Notes under the pieces: generated by a model
What the model was told of the DNA's origin: nothing
Seen by the model: only the letters and a program-made list of their open reading frames with translations
The model's database searches: none
Shown here: piece by piece, positions 18,370 to 28,343 of the stretch
How the letters are laid out: every line of letters starts with the position of its first letter
Position numbering within the stretch: the stretch's first letter is position 1
Position numbers and translations under genes: made by a program
Assembly: GCF_902712915.1 (NCBI RefSeq)
Contig: NZ_CACTIA010000005.1
Span: 2,256,001-2,320,000 of the forward strand
Reading direction: 5' to 3'
DNA length: 64,000 nucleotides
Origin: Acidiphilium sp. C61
Lineage (GTDB): Bacteria > Pseudomonadota > Alphaproteobacteria > Acetobacterales > Acetobacteraceae

Positions 18370-20090
18370 TGGCACGTCTCCCGCGCTCAGCCTATGCCGA
18401 TATGTTCGGCCCAACCGTCGGCGACCGCGTCAGGCTCGCGGATACCGAACTCTTCGCCGAGGTCGAACGCGATTTCACGGTCTATGGCGAGGAGGTGAAA
18501 TTCGGCGGCGGCAAGGTCATCCGCGACGGCATGGGGCAGTCGCAGCGCGCGCAGGCAGATGGCGCCGCCGACACCGTCATCACCAACGCCCTCATCATCG
18601 ATCACTGGGGGATCGTGAAGGCCGATATCGGCATCCGTGACGGCCGGATCAGCGGCATCGGCAAGGCTGGCAATCCCGACATCCAGCCGGCCGTCACCAT
18701 CGTGATCGGACCGGGCACCGAGATCATCGCCGGCGAAGGCAAGATCGTGACCGCCGGCGGCATCGATGCGCACATCCATTTCATCTGTCCGCAGCAGGTC
18801 GAGGAGGCGCTCGCTTCCGGCATCACCACCATGCTTGGGGGCGGCACCGGCCCGGCGACCGGTACCGCCGCGACCACCTGCACGCCAGGGCCTTTCCACC
18901 TTGCGCGGATGTTGCAGGCGAGCGAGGGATTGCCCGTCAATCTCGGCTTTGCCGGCAAGGGCAATGCGTCGGCCCCGGCGGCGCTTGAGGAAATGATTCG
19001 CGCCGGCGCCTGCGCGCTGAAGCTGCACGAGGACTGGGGCACGACCCCGGCGGCGATCGACACCTGCCTTTCGGTCGCGGATCGCCACGACGTGCAGGTG
19101 ATGATCCATACCGACACACTGAACGAGAGTGGCTTCGTTGAGGACACGATCGCGGCCTTCAAGGGGCGGACGATCCACGCCTTCCACACCGAGGGCGCGG
19201 GCGGCGGACATGCGCCGGACATCATCAGGGTCGCCGGCTTTTCCAACGTCCTGCCCAGTTCGACGAACCCGACGCGCCCCTACACCGTCAACACGATCGA
19301 CGAACATCTCGATATGCTGATGGTCTGTCATCATCTTGACGCCTCGATCCCCGAGGATCTGGCCTTTGCCGAGAGTCGCATCCGGCGGGAGACGATCGCC
19401 GCGGAGGATATTCTGCACGACCTCGGCGCGCTGTCGATGATGGCCTCGGACAGCCAGGCGATGGGCAGGGTCGGCGAGGTGATCACGCGCACCTGGCAGA
19501 CCGCCCACAAGATGAAAGTCCAGCGCGGCAAGCTTGCAATCGGCGACGAGGCAAGCGATGCCGCCGCCGACAACGCGCGGATCCGCCGCTACGTCGCCAA
19601 ATACACGATCAACCCGGCCATAGCGCATGGGCTGTCGCGCGAGGTCGGCTCCGTCGAGGTCGGCAAGCTCGCCGATCTCGTCATCTGGTCGCCTGCGTTT
19701 TTCGGTGTGAAACCCGATCTGGTGATCAAGGGAGGGGTGATCGCGATGGCGATGATGGGCGATCCGAACGCCTCCATACCCACGCCGCAGCCGGTGCATG
19801 CGCGCCCGATGTTCGGTGCGTTCGGTCGCACCCTTGCCGCGACATGCGTGACCTTTGTCTCCGCGGCGGCGTTCGAGGACGGCATCGGCTCGCGACTCGG
19901 CCTGTCGCGCATGGTTCGCCCGGTTGCGAATGTCCGCGGCGGCATATCTAAGGCCTCGATGATCCTGAACGGGGCCACCCCGCTGATCGAGGTCGACCCC
20001 GAGACCTACGACGTCCGCGCCGATGGCGAATTGCTCACATGCGAACCCGCCGCGGTCTTGCCGATGGCGCAACGGTATTTCCTGTTCTGA
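18369..20090 (+). CDS. ureC: urease alpha (catalytic) subunit UreC
   Basis: The catalytic subunit (573 residues) hydrolyses urea to ammonia and carbamate at a di-nickel centre. All key residues are visible: the HIH pair in [14 protein letters not shown], the lysine to be carbamylated in [12 protein letters not shown], nickel-binding histidines in [13 protein letters not shown] and [12 protein letters not shown], the flap histidine in MVCHHLD, and the aspartate in [14 protein letters not shown]. The length and the C-terminus (AQRYFLF) are canonical, so the enzyme should be active. Confidence 0.97.
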   Translation: MARLPRSAYADMFGPTVGDRVRLADTELFAEVERDFTVYGEEVKFGGGKVIRDGMGQSQRAQADGAADTVITNALIIDHWGIVKADIGIRDGRISGIGKAGNPDIQPAVTIVIGPGTEIIAGEGKIVTAGGIDAHIHFICPQQVEEALASGITTMLGGGTGPATGTAATTCTPGPFHLARMLQASEGLPVNLGFAGKGNASAPAALEEMIRAGACALKLHEDWGTTPAAIDTCLSVADRHDVQVMIHTDTLNESGFVEDTIAAFKGRTIHAFHTEGAGGGHAPDIIRVAGFSNVLPSSTNPTRPYTVNTIDEHLDMLMVCHHLDASIPEDLAFAESRIRRETIAAEDILHDLGALSMMASDSQAMGRVGEVITRTWQTAHKMKVQRGKLAIGDEASDAAADNARIRRYVAKYTINPAIAHGLSREVGSVEVGKLADLVIWSPAFFGVKPDLVIKGGVIAMAMMGDPNASIPTPQPVHARPMFGAFGRTLAATCVTFVSAAAFEDGIGSRLGLSRMVRPVANVRGGISKASMILNGATPLIEVDPETYDVRADGELLTCEPAAVLPMAQRYFLF

Positions 20091-20539
20091 TGCGCGCGCA
20101 ACGAGTGATCCGGGCCGGTGGATGGCTAGGCGACAGCGCTACCGACAGCGTGACCCTCGATTATGACCGCCGTCACCGCCGGCGTCTGGTGCTGACCACC
20201 GATGGCGGGCGCAACCTTCTGCTAGACCTCGCGGAAGCCACCCATCTGCGAGATGGCGATGGTCTGGACTGCGGCGATAAGGGGATCGTGCGGGTCATTG
20301 CCGCACCCGAGTCGCTGATCGGCATCGCCGCGCCCCCAGCCCTGCTGATCCGTATCGCGTGGCATCTCGGCAACCGGCATCTCGATGTTGCCTTTCAGCC
20401 CGGCGACGAATGCGGTTCGCTCCTGATTCGCGACGATCACGTGATCGGTGATATGGTCCGCCGGCTCGGCGCGACGGTAACTCCTGTCACCGCCCCGTTC
20501 GACCCCGAGTCAGGGGCCTATGACGGGCATCATCATTGA
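20090..20539 (+). CDS. ureE: urease nickel metallochaperone UreE
   Basis: UreE delivers nickel to the UreG/UreF/UreD complex. The start at 20090 overlaps the ureC stop and yields 149 residues beginning [15 protein letters not shown]. The family motif LLIRIAWHLGNRHLDVAF is near residue 85 and RDDHVIGDMVRRLGA near 110. The C-terminus is only a short GHHH tail rather than a long histidine-rich extension, so nickel storage capacity is probably small. Confidence 0.93.
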   Translation: MRAQRVIRAGGWLGDSATDSVTLDYDRRHRRRLVLTTDGGRNLLLDLAEATHLRDGDGLDCGDKGIVRVIAAPESLIGIAAPPALLIRIAWHLGNRHLDVAFQPGDECGSLLIRDDHVIGDMVRRLGATVTPVTAPFDPESGAYDGHHH

Positions 20540-21231
20540 CGACCAGCGGCGGCATAGGGTCAGGCGGGCTGATTCGCCTGCTGACGCTGTTGTCGCCGGC
20601 CTTCCCGATCGGCGGCTTCGCCTATTCGCACGGCCTCGAACAGGCGATCGACGCAGGCGACATCGCGAATGACGCCCAGCTCACGGACTGGCTGGCGGCG
20701 ATGCTGACCGAGGGCGGCGGGCGGAACGATGCGATCCTGCTCCGCTTGTCGTATCGGGCGGTGGCCGGCGATCCCTCCGGCGCCGACCTCGCGGCGATTG
20801 CACTGCTCGCCCGGGCCATCGCCCCCTCCGCGGAACTGGCGCTCGAAACCCTGCAGCAGGGTGATGCCTTTGCCATCGCCGCGTCACCCTGGATGCCCGC
20901 GGCGCTTGCCCGGCAGCTCCGCGATCTGCGCCCGCTCGCCTACCCGGTCGCCTTCGGCACGGTCGCCGGGGCACAGGATTTCGGCGAGGACACCGCCGTT
21001 GCCGGCTATCTGCATGCCTGGAGCGCCGGGCTGGTCTCCGCCGGCGTGCGGCTCATCCCGCTGGGCCAAACCGCCGGGCTGGCCCTGCAATCGAGGCTTG
21101 AGGCGATCATCCTGGAAGTTGCCGCGGCAACTTGCGACGCCTCCCCGGACGATCTCTGGAGCGCCTGTCCGCGTGCGGACATTGCCTCCATGCAACACGA
21201 AACAACACACACGAGGCTTTTCCGCACATGA
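20536..21231 (+). CDS. ureF: urease accessory protein UreF
   Basis: UreF (231 residues, helical) activates and times the GTPase UreG during nickel transfer. The motif [19 protein letters not shown] near residue 18 is diagnostic. The start is a TTG at 20536 that overlaps the ureE stop by 4 bases; no better start lies nearby. The end overlaps ureG. Confidence 0.93.
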   Translation: MTTSGGIGSGGLIRLLTLLSPAFPIGGFAYSHGLEQAIDAGDIANDAQLTDWLAAMLTEGGGRNDAILLRLSYRAVAGDPSGADLAAIALLARAIAPSAELALETLQQGDAFAIAASPWMPAALARQLRDLRPLAYPVAFGTVAGAQDFGEDTAVAGYLHAWSAGLVSAGVRLIPLGQTAGLALQSRLEAIILEVAAATCDASPDDLWSACPRADIASMQHETTHTRLFRT

Positions 21232-21878
21232 CAAGACATGGACCCTTGCGCGTCGGCATCGGTGGCCCGGTCGGTTCCGGCAAGACCGCGCTGATGGACG
21301 CTCTTTGCCGGGCCTTCCGCGATCGCTTCGAGATCGCTGCGATCACCAACGACATTTACACGCGCGAGGATGCGGAGTTCCTCACGCGCGCCGGCTCGCT
21401 GGTTCCCGAGCGAATCATGGGCATCGAGACCGGCGGCTGCCCGCACACCGCCATCCGGGAGGATGCCAGCATCAATCTTGCCGGTTGTGCCGAGCTTTCC
21501 CGCCGGTTCCCGGGGCTTGATCTGCTGCTGATCGAGTCCGGCGGCGACAATCTTGCCGCAACCTTCAGCCCCGAACTTGCTGACATCACGATCTACGTGA
21601 TCGATGTTTCCGCGGGCGACAAGATTCCGCGCAAGGGCGGTCCTGGCATCACCCGCAGCGACCTGCTGGTGATCAACAAGATTGATCTCGCGCCGCTGGT
21701 TGGAGCCAGCCTCGAGGTGATGGACCGCGATGCCCGGCGCATGCGTGGCGATCGTCCGTTCGTGTTCACGAACATCAAGGCAGGAAACGGCGTCGACGCC
21801 GTCGTCTCCTTCATCGTGAACGCCGGCGGCCTCGACGGCCGGAAGCAGGACTGGCAACACGATACGCCCCCCGACTAG
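21228..21878 (+). CDS. ureG: urease accessory GTPase UreG
   Basis: A 216-residue SIMIBI-class GTPase that powers nickel insertion. It has the P-loop [18 protein letters not shown], the metal-binding CPH in [16 protein letters not shown], the switch [17 protein letters not shown] and the guanine motif [12 protein letters not shown]. The ATG at 21228 overlaps the ureF stop. It ends the urease operon; cyanase follows after 83 bases on the same strand. Confidence 0.96.
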   Translation: MTRHGPLRVGIGGPVGSGKTALMDALCRAFRDRFEIAAITNDIYTREDAEFLTRAGSLVPERIMGIETGGCPHTAIREDASINLAGCAELSRRFPGLDLLLIESGGDNLAATFSPELADITIYVIDVSAGDKIPRKGGPGITRSDLLVINKIDLAPLVGASLEVMDRDARRMRGDRPFVFTNIKAGNGVDAVVSFIVNAGGLDGRKQDWQHDTPPD

Positions 21879-21961
21879 CCGCCGTGGACGACCAGTTTCC
21901 GACAGGATCGGTCATGATCCAGTCACCACGCACATGCTGTGCAGATCGAAGGAACGAGTGG

Positions 21962-22411
21962 ATGAACGATGCCAAAACCGCCCTCGGGCGCAAGATATTG
22001 CAGATCAAGAAGGCCAAGGGCTTGAGCTGGACGGAGATTGCCGCGCGGCTCGGCCATTCGCCCGTCTGGGTCTGCGCAGCCTGTATGGGCCAGATGTCCA
22101 TGACCGCCGAGACCGCCGAAAAGGCGGCAATGCTGTTCGGTCTCGATCCTGAGGAGGCCGCGCTGCTGGCAGAAATTCCTTATCGCGGGTCGCTGCCGAC
22201 TGAGGTCCCGACCGATCCGCTGATCTATCGCTTTTACGAGCTGGTTTCGGTCTACGGGACAAGCTGGAAGGAATTGATCCAGGAAGAGTTCGGCGATGGC
22301 ATCATGAGCGCGATCGACTTCGACATGGCGATCGAACGCCAGCCCGACCAGAAAGGCGACCGCGTGAAGGTTACAATGAGCGGGAAATTTCTTCCCTACA
22401 AGCGATACTAG
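21962..22411 (+). CDS. cynS: cyanate hydratase (cyanase)
   Basis: Cyanase converts cyanate and bicarbonate to CO2 and carbamate, which gives ammonia. The 149-residue form starting at ATG 21962 fits the family. It has the helix-turn-helix-like N-terminal domain (KGLSWTEIAARLGHSPVWVC) and the catalytic region with Arg and Glu in YRFYELVSVYG and Ser in DGIMSAIDFD. It probably shares transcription with the urease operon and lets the cell use or detoxify the cyanate that urea forms spontaneously. Confidence 0.95.
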   Translation: MNDAKTALGRKILQIKKAKGLSWTEIAARLGHSPVWVCAACMGQMSMTAETAEKAAMLFGLDPEEAALLAEIPYRGSLPTEVPTDPLIYRFYELVSVYGTSWKELIQEEFGDGIMSAIDFDMAIERQPDQKGDRVKVTMSGKFLPYKRY

Positions 22412-22500
22412 GCCCTGTGGGTATCGAACTAAGCCGCTGACGCGGTAGTTGCGTCTGAAGCAGCGGCTTTCCTGACGTGGTCTGGCGCGAGGCTCTGGAC

Positions 22501-22602
22501 TCACCTGATCCATGATGTGACGGCGAGGACGAGGCAGATGCCTGCGAGGAAGTTTCGTGCGGTTTTGTCGTAGCGTGTGGCGATGGCGTCGAAGGGCGGA
22601 AT
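22501..22602 (-). pseudogene. C-terminal remnant of IS5-family transposase
   Basis: About 32 codons ending in a stop at 22501 read PFDAIATRYDKTARNFLAGI and onward to TSWIR, the typical tail of IS5-family DDE transposases. The rest of the transposase is absent: upstream of it in that frame the sequence changes to the antisense of an integrase fragment. A truncated, non-functional copy that marks an old insertion at the edge of the accessory region. Confidence 0.7.
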
Positions 22603-22614
22603 GGCACGCTGACG

Positions 22615-23127
22615 GTGATGCGGTTCGGTCAGTTGGTTATCGACCAGGGCGAGCTTGTGCTGCTTCGCTTTGCGGCGAAGGAGGTAAAGAACGGGCGGCG
22701 TCTCGAATGCGAATTGCCGTCGCACCTGCTGCCGCACTTTCGCTACTACGTCGACGAGATCCTGCCCTTGATGGGCGGAGCCCAACCCGGGCCCTCGTTC
22801 TGGCGAAACGTCGACGGCTCACCGTTCGAGTATGCCGGGATCATGCAGATGTTCCGCCGCCTGACCGCCCGGGAACTTGGGCAAGCATTCGCCCCCCACG
22901 CCGCGCGCAGCGGAATGTCGACCGCGCTGGCCGCGATCGCACCCGACCAGCCCGGCCTTGCGGCTTCGGTGCTCGGGTCGTCCGAGCAGGTCGTCGAGCG
23001 GCATTATCTCAAGGCGACCATGCTTGAGGCCTCACGTCAGGCCAATGCGGCGCTGGAGGCCGAGCGGGAGGAGCTCAGGCTGCGTGCCCGCACCCTGCTC
23101 GCGCGGAGGAGGGGGACTCACATATAG
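22615..23127 (+). pseudogene. truncated tyrosine recombinase (integrase C-terminal fragment)
   Basis: This 170-codon frame holds only the second half of a tyrosine recombinase catalytic domain. The beta-hairpin region is GELVLLRFAAKEVKNGRR, the HxxR box is in FAPHAARSGMSTALA, and the nucleophilic tyrosine lies in SSEQVVERHYLKA. The first catalytic arginine and the DNA-binding domain are missing. The break coincides with the IS5 remnant on its left, so the IS insertion probably destroyed the gene. It is a fossil of an earlier element next to the intact island. Confidence 0.72.
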
Positions 23128-23228
23128 GCGCCATAAAATATCAATATAATCATATATTTATATAGATATATGTCTGTATTTATGCTATATTATTCATGCA
23201 GACATCCTTGCATCGCAACCCTGACGCA

Positions 23229-23252
23229 CCCGCGTGGACTATACCACGCGGG
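23229..23252 (+). other. strong hairpin in leader of orphan ORF
   Basis: A perfect 9-bp inverted repeat (CCCGCGTGG and CCACGCGGG, 6-nt loop) about 75 bases upstream of the ORF at 23327, just after an AT-rich promoter-like stretch at 23130-23195. No U-tract follows, so it is more likely an RNA leader structure or operator than a terminator. Confidence 0.5.
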
Positions 23253-23326
23253 GCGGTTCCGTCTGCCTGACCGGCACGATCATCCATGCCGGTGCGTCTC
23301 GGGCTGATGCTTTCTGGAAACTGAAC

Positions 23327-23629
23327 ATGACCACAACAACGCTGATCCAGGCGCTGCGTGCTGATGCGCGCGCGAAGCTGGAGCTCGTCCATACGCTGGA
23401 CGATCTCTACAACGCGACCGCGGTGCTGGCCGAGCTCATCGGCCTCATGCGCACGGCGCCTGAAGACCGCCCCCATGCCGCGGCGGGAGATGATCCCGAG
23501 CGGCTCCTGGCCGGCGACCTTCTGATGCTGGACACGGCGCGCGCGGATCTCGTCGCGCGTCTCGATGCCCATGGCCGCGCCCTCACGGCCGGCCTGTTCG
23601 GCGCCCATCAGGCGGCCGACCAGACCTGA
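23327..23629 (+). CDS. small hypothetical protein
   Basis: A 100-residue ORF starting MTTTTLIQALRADARAKLEL that I do not recognise. It is predicted helical and acidic, with no signal peptide or membrane segment. An in-frame start at 23234 exists but would run through the leader hairpin. A clear intrinsic terminator follows 6 bases after the stop, which supports real transcription. Its position between an integrase fragment and the island end suggests mobile-element cargo. Confidence 0.55.
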   Translation: MTTTTLIQALRADARAKLELVHTLDDLYNATAVLAELIGLMRTAPEDRPHAAAGDDPERLLAGDLLMLDTARADLVARLDAHGRALTAGLFGAHQAADQT

Positions 23630-23635
23630 CTGCAG

Positions 23636-23667
23636 CCCCACCCTGCACAACGCGGGGTGGGGTTTTT
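23636..23667 (+). terminator. intrinsic terminator after the 23327 ORF
   Basis: A perfect 8-bp stem (CCCCACCC at 23636-23643 and GGGTGGGG at 23655-23662) with an 11-nt loop, followed by TTTTT. A textbook Rho-independent terminator for rightward transcription. Confidence 0.85.
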
Positions 23668-23776
23668 GGCTTTCTGGCGGACGTTAATCGCACCATCCCC
23701 AAAAATTTTTCGCATTTATCCCTTTGATAAAGACAATCCCTGTATTGATCTGTCATTGCTAAATAGCACTACGGAG

Positions 23777-23962
23777 ATGCGAAGGATTATTCGTCTCGTA
23801 GAGGGCATCTACGATGATGACCTTGAGAATGATGAGGATAGGGGCTCATTTGGCTGGTGGATTTGGCCGAATGGGGAATTGGAAGAGTGTCCAGACGCGG
23901 GCACCCATGTCGATCTTACGTGGGAGGAACTGGATCAGGACTTCGAAATCGTTGGCAAATGA
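23777..23962 (+). CDS. small acidic hypothetical protein
   Basis: A frame ending at 23962 encodes an acidic, tryptophan-rich peptide (GIYDDDLENDEDRGSFGWWI, then WEELDQDFEIVGK) that looks protein-like but is unknown to me. The frame stays open upstream to 23657, inside a terminator, so the real start is uncertain: ATG 23777 or a TTG before it. Base composition is much lower in GC than the chromosome. It could be an orphan immunity-type protein or a fragment. Confidence 0.4.
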   Translation: MRRIIRLVEGIYDDDLENDEDRGSFGWWIWPNGELEECPDAGTHVDLTWEELDQDFEIVGK

Positions 23963-24397
23963 AAATCTCAATCCACGGAGGAATTCTACGGAATCCGTAA
24001 CCAGAGTTCTTCCCAGCGCCTTTAGCGGCTCCGTCACCACCGCTTTCGCCACTATGCCCTCGATCACCACCTGCTTAACGTCAGCTAGACGAACCTCGAT
24101 CCGACCTTGGTTTTTGAGTGTGGCTGCTACATATTGCCAATTTTGCTGATCACGGACGTGTGATGCTTATTAACCTTATCTACTGCCACTAGTCTCGCGG
24201 CGTGTCGCCATCACAACGCCCGCAGAATACGCCGTCATGGCATGCCTTCAGTCAGACCACGCGCAGCTTAAAGATGTCCGAACGGTCCCATAAAATTGTG
24301 ATCCGGAGAGCATTATCGGAGTTTGGGACAAATTTGTGGGCAAATCTTGCCGAAAAAGGGAAAAATTATTAAATATCAAGATAATAAAAAGCGGGTC
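23963..24397. other. low-GC region without a clear gene, possible gene remnant
   Basis: No complete gene is visible. On the minus strand, roughly 24160 to 23960, one frame reads like real protein (KNQGRIEVRLADVKQ, then VIEGIVAKAVVTEPLKALG) but has no good start and runs into the antisense of the previous ORF. I read it as a decayed gene. The stretch 24171-24397 shows nothing recognisable and becomes very AT-rich toward the island boundary. Confidence 0.4.
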
Positions 24398-24411
24398 TGG
24401 CGGAGAGGGTG
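24398..24411. repeat. left attachment site (att core)
   Basis: TGGCGGAGAGGGTG is identical to 42862-42875, the 3' end of tRNA-Ser including the CCA complement. This is the displaced copy expected at the far end of an element that integrates into a tRNA gene. Identity stops at both flanks, so the core is 14 bp. Confidence 0.85.
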
Positions 24412-24471
24412 TCCGAATAAATTTTTATATAAATCACTGAAATAATTGAATTAATTTAGAGATATTAGATA

Positions 24472-24485
24472 TTATCCCACACTAA
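24472..24485. repeat. 14-bp terminal repeat, candidate integrase arm site (left)
   Basis: TTATCCCACACTAA at 61 bases inside the left att core is identical to 42728-42741 near the right end. Same-orientation copies near both element ends but distinct from the core are typical of integrase arm-type sites. Confidence 0.6.
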
Positions 24486-24531
24486 AACCCTCATATTTAC
24501 CTGCGCCCCCTCGAAAAAATGCCTCTTTCAC

Positions 24532-27500
24532 TCAAACCAGCTCTGCAGAAAGCGCCTCGGCTTGTTCAAGGACATTTTGTACCGCAGTGTCTTGGAGGTC
24601 AGGGGGATAGCCATATTTCCGTAGGATACGCTTAACCCTCCGCCGAATATCGGCCCGCGCGGAGACCCTATGCGCCCAATCGACGGTGATATTTTTCCGG
24701 ATATCCTCGACCAGCTCATGGGCAATGACCCGCAAGGCAGGCTCACCCATCAGGTCGCGGGCGCTTTGGTTGTCAGCCAGGGCGTCATAGAACGCTATCT
24801 CGTCAGGGTTAAGGCCGCTTTCCTCGCCGCGCTCGCGGGCCTCACGGATTTCCTGGGCCAGGTTGATTAGTTCCTCCAGCACCTGCACCGTCGTCACGGC
24901 ATTGCCGTGGTAGCGGGCGATTGCCGCGTCCAGCCGGTCCGAAAAAGCCCTGGCCTGGATCACGTTGCGCTTGCCTTGGGACTGGACCTCGCCGTTGAGC
25001 AGCTTGCGCAATGCCTCGATGGCCAGGTTTTTCTGGTCCATGTCACGGACCTCGGCCAGGAACTCATCGGATAGGATAGAAATATCCGGGCGGTCCAGCC
25101 CGACTGCCGCCATGATGTCCACGATTTCGGTGGAGATCACGGCCCGGCTGACAATCTGTTGGATTGCCAGCTCTCGCTCGGCGGCGCTGCGGCCGGTGCT
25201 GGCGGTCGTCTTGATCAAGGCGGCCCGCACGGCCTGGAAGAACGCCACCTCATCGCGGATTTCGCGGGCCTCCTCGCTGGCGGCGGCTATGGCGTAGAGT
25301 TTGGAGAGAAGCAGAACCGCGTCGGCATAGTGGAGGTGGGCGCGCTTTTTCTCCTCTTCCTTGGATTTCTCCGCCGCCAGCTCCTGTTGCAGCGTCAAAA
25401 TCCAGTCCATCGCCCTCGCCATCACGGTAAGGCGCAGTTGCGGCGTGGCGGCCTCGGCCATTGCCGGGCGGTAATCGAAGCCCGCGGCCGTGTCCGGGCG
25501 GAACATGTCGCGCACGACCTCATAGCGCTCCATCATCGTCGCCACGGCGGCTTCCTCATCGATGCCGGTCTGTGCCCGGTCAGCACCGGAATACTGGCCG
25601 AGCGCGGTCTTCAGGTTCTGGGCGATGCCGATATAGTCCACCACCAGCCCGGCCGGCTTATCGCGGAACACACGGTTCACGCGGGCTATGGCCTGCATCA
25701 GCCCGTGGCCCTTCATAGGCTTGTCGACATACATCGTGTGCATGCTGGGTGCGTCGAATCCGGTCAGCCACATATCGCGCACGATGATGAGTTTTAGCGG
25801 ATCGTTGGGCTTTTTGGCGCGTTTGGCGAGCAGTTCGCGCCTTGTCTTGGGGCGCTTGCCTATATGTGGCTGCCAGGCCGCCGGGTCAGAGGCGGCGCCG
25901 GTCATTACCACCTTTATTACCCCGGCATCATCGTCGTCGCTATGCCATTCTGGGCGGAGTTTCACGATTTCATCGTAGAGCGCCACACAGATACGGCGGC
26001 TCATGCACACCACCATCGCCTTGCCATCAAGCGCGGCAAAGCGGGCCTCCGCGTGTTTGACAAGATCAGCGGCGATCAAGGCCAATCGCTTTTCGGAGCC
26101 GACAACGGCCTCCACGCTGCCATATTTGCGCCCCAGCCGATCTTCTTCGCCCTCAACCAAGTCTTCCGTCAGTTCCGCAATCTCGGCGTCGATCCGGGGC
26201 TTGTCTTCCTCGGGAAGCTCAATGCGGGCCAAACGGCTTTCATAATAAATCGGCACGGTCGCACCGTCGGCCACGGCGCGGCTGATGTCGTATACGTCGA
26301 TATAATCGCCGAAAATCTGCGGCGTGTTTACATCGCCGGTCTCAATCGGCGTGCCGGTAAAGCCAATGAACGAGGCATTTGGCAAGGCATCGCGCAGGTA
26401 TTTGGCGAAGCCGTACGAAACCTGGCCCCCCCTGGCGTTAATCTTGCCTTTGAAGCCGTACTGGCTGCGGTGGGCCTCGTCCGCCATCACCACCACGTTG
26501 CGGCGATCTGTCATTAGCAGGAAATCCCGCTCGTCATCTTCGGGCATGAATTTCTGAATGGTGGTGAAGATCACACCACCGGAGGAGCGGGTAAGCAGTC
26601 TGCGCAATTCATCACGACCCTCGGCACGCTGCGGCGTCTGACGTAACAGGTCTTTGCATTGGCCAAAGGTGTTGAAGAGCTGCTCGTCCAGATCGTTACG
26701 GTCGGTTAGCACCACGATGGTGGGGTTGTTCATGGCCGGGTGCAGGATCACCTGGCGGGCGTAAAAAGCCATAAGGAGGCTCTTGCCTGAGCCTTGCGTG
26801 TGCCACACCACGCCAATGCGCCTGTCCCCATCACTTCTTGTGGCTTGCACTGTGTGGTCTAAGGCGCGGCGCACGGCGTGAAATTGGTGGTAACCCGCGA
26901 TGACTTTTGCCAAGCCGCTGCCAGTATCGCTGAACAACGTGAAATCCTGCAGCAGTGCCAGCAAATGCCTCTGGTCCAGCACACCCTTCAGCAGGATTTC
27001 CAGTTCCGCCATGCCTTTGGCCACGCCATCGCCGCTGACGGTGCGCCAGGGCATGAAGCGTTCGCGGTCGGCGGTGAGGGAGCCGATGCGCGCGCTCAAC
27101 CCATCAGAAATGACCAGCGCGGCGTTGGTGCGGAACAGGGCGGAAATTTGTGCCTTATAGGTCTGCAACTGGTTGAAGGCGCCATCCAGCGTGGCGTTTT
27201 CATCGCCAGCATTTTTCAGCTCTATGACAACGACCGGTAGGCCGTTGAGAAACAGTACCATATCCGGCCTGCGGTTGGTCTTCTGCTCAATTACGGTGAA
27301 CTGGTTGACGGCCAGCCAGTCATTTGCGGCCGGGTTGGAAAAATCCACTAGCCTTACCAAATCGCCTTTTATGGTGCCGTCAGGTGCCGCAAACTCAACC
27401 GGCACACCTTCCACCAGATAGCGGTGCAGGCGACGATTTTCTTCCACCAGGCCGGGATATTCGGCGAGTTGCACGCGGCGGATCGCCTCCGCCTGCACTT

Positions 27501-27693
27501 CTGCCGGAATGGTAGGATTGAGTCGTGCTACGGCCGCGTTCAGGCGGGCAGAGAGGATGACTTCATCATAACTTGTTCGCTCAGGGTGGGCGCTGTCGGG
27601 CGCGATATCTGGCCCATGCAGGATAGAGTAGCCGAGCTCCGACACCCAGGCCAAAGCCGCATCTTCGACATGGGTTTCGGTAAAACGCGTCAC
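24532..27693 (-). CDS. hsdR: type I restriction enzyme R subunit HsdR
   Basis: The 1053-residue motor and nuclease subunit of a type I system. The N-terminal PD-(D/E)xK nuclease shows [20 protein letters not shown] near residue 145. The superfamily 2 translocase has Walker A in [17 protein letters not shown] (near 305), the DEAH-like box [11 protein letters not shown] (near 405), and GFTGTPIE (near 445). The C-terminal helical part should contact HsdM. It is the last gene of the operon, and its start overlaps the membrane-protein gene by 4 bases. All key residues are present. Confidence 0.95.
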   Translation of the reverse strand: MTRFTETHVEDAALAWVSELGYSILHGPDIAPDSAHPERTSYDEVILSARLNAAVARLNPTIPAEVQAEAIRRVQLAEYPGLVEENRRLHRYLVEGVPVEFAAPDGTIKGDLVRLVDFSNPAANDWLAVNQFTVIEQKTNRRPDMVLFLNGLPVVVIELKNAGDENATLDGAFNQLQTYKAQISALFRTNAALVISDGLSARIGSLTADRERFMPWRTVSGDGVAKGMAELEILLKGVLDQRHLLALLQDFTLFSDTGSGLAKVIAGYHQFHAVRRALDHTVQATRSDGDRRIGVVWHTQGSGKSLLMAFYARQVILHPAMNNPTIVVLTDRNDLDEQLFNTFGQCKDLLRQTPQRAEGRDELRRLLTRSSGGVIFTTIQKFMPEDDERDFLLMTDRRNVVVMADEAHRSQYGFKGKINARGGQVSYGFAKYLRDALPNASFIGFTGTPIETGDVNTPQIFGDYIDVYDISRAVADGATVPIYYESRLARIELPEEDKPRIDAEIAELTEDLVEGEEDRLGRKYGSVEAVVGSEKRLALIAADLVKHAEARFAALDGKAMVVCMSRRICVALYDEIVKLRPEWHSDDDDAGVIKVVMTGAASDPAAWQPHIGKRPKTRRELLAKRAKKPNDPLKLIIVRDMWLTGFDAPSMHTMYVDKPMKGHGLMQAIARVNRVFRDKPAGLVVDYIGIAQNLKTALGQYSGADRAQTGIDEEAAVATMMERYEVVRDMFRPDTAAGFDYRPAMAEAATPQLRLTVMARAMDWILTLQQELAAEKSKEEEKKRAHLHYADAVLLLSKLYAIAAASEEAREIRDEVAFFQAVRAALIKTTASTGRSAAERELAIQQIVSRAVISTEIVDIMAAVGLDRPDISILSDEFLAEVRDMDQKNLAIEALRKLLNGEVQSQGKRNVIQARAFSDRLDAAIARYHGNAVTTVQVLEELINLAQEIREARERGEESGLNPDEIAFYDALADNQSARDLMGEPALRVIAHELVEDIRKNITVDWAHRVSARADIRRRVKRILRKYGYPPDLQDTAVQNVLEQAEALSAELV

Positions 27694-28343
27694 GCACGCT
27701 CTCCGTCTTCAATGTAACTCAGCCATGGGATGGGGCGCATTATCGCCTTTGGTTCCTGCCCAGGAGGCGGCGTTGTCCATTCAAACGTAGCTGGATCAGG
27801 ATTGAACAGCATCTTGTAATGCGCAGTCTGAAATTTCTTGCCGAACACATCCTCATAATCGAGCCAAATTTCCCACGGCTTGCCCGTTATCGATTGAAAA
27901 TCGGTTATATTAAATTTCTCGTGGAGGCGGATGGGTATGACAAGCGGATCGGTTGGGCTGCCATAAAACGCTCCTGCGCCAAGCGCTGACAACTCCCACG
28001 GCTCTGTCATCCAGCCATTCATATCGAGAAATCGAAACCTGAGTTTCAGCTTCAGGGCTGGGCCGGTGCCTATATTTTGCAGCATGCAATTGATCACTAT
28101 GCGGCCAAAGCTGGGCGCTTCCGGTGAAGGATCAATACTTTTGATTAGCTCTCCTCGCCCGGCCCATGGGTCAACATTGTTATAGGGTGTAAGGCAGCAT
28201 ATGGGCTTGAGGCGGTCTCGGTGCTGGCGCTCGACATCCTTACGCTGTTGCTGGCCTTGGCGGATCACGCAGAATGTCGCGATAGCCAAAGCTAAAGTGC
28301 CGATGCCCGTTAACGCGCTCCACAAATCGGCCCAAGAATTCAT
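27690..28343 (-). CDS. membrane-anchored hypothetical protein in the hsd operon
   Basis: A 217-residue protein I cannot assign to a family. One N-terminal membrane segment ([20 protein letters not shown], residues 7-26) is followed by a basic stretch and a beta-rich soluble domain of about 170 residues, with motifs such as [20 protein letters not shown] and [17 protein letters not shown]. This layout resembles small anchored proteins found in phage-defence islands, but that is only an impression. It overlaps hsdR downstream and the phosphatase gene upstream by 4 bases each, so it is translationally coupled to both. Confidence 0.7.
   Translation of the reverse strand: MNSWADLWSALTGIGTLALAIATFCVIRQGQQQRKDVERQHRDRLKPICCLTPYNNVDPWAGRGELIKSIDPSPEAPSFGRIVINCMLQNIGTGPALKLKLRFRFLDMNGWMTEPWELSALGAGAFYGSPTDPLVIPIRLHEKFNITDFQSITGKPWEIWLDYEDVFGKKFQTAHYKMLFNPDPATFEWTTPPPGQEPKAIMRPIPWLSYIEDGERA

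Noticed and set aside
18387..20072. 561-codon open frame antisense to ureC
   Set aside because: It mirrors the urease alpha subunit, whose active-site residues are complete.
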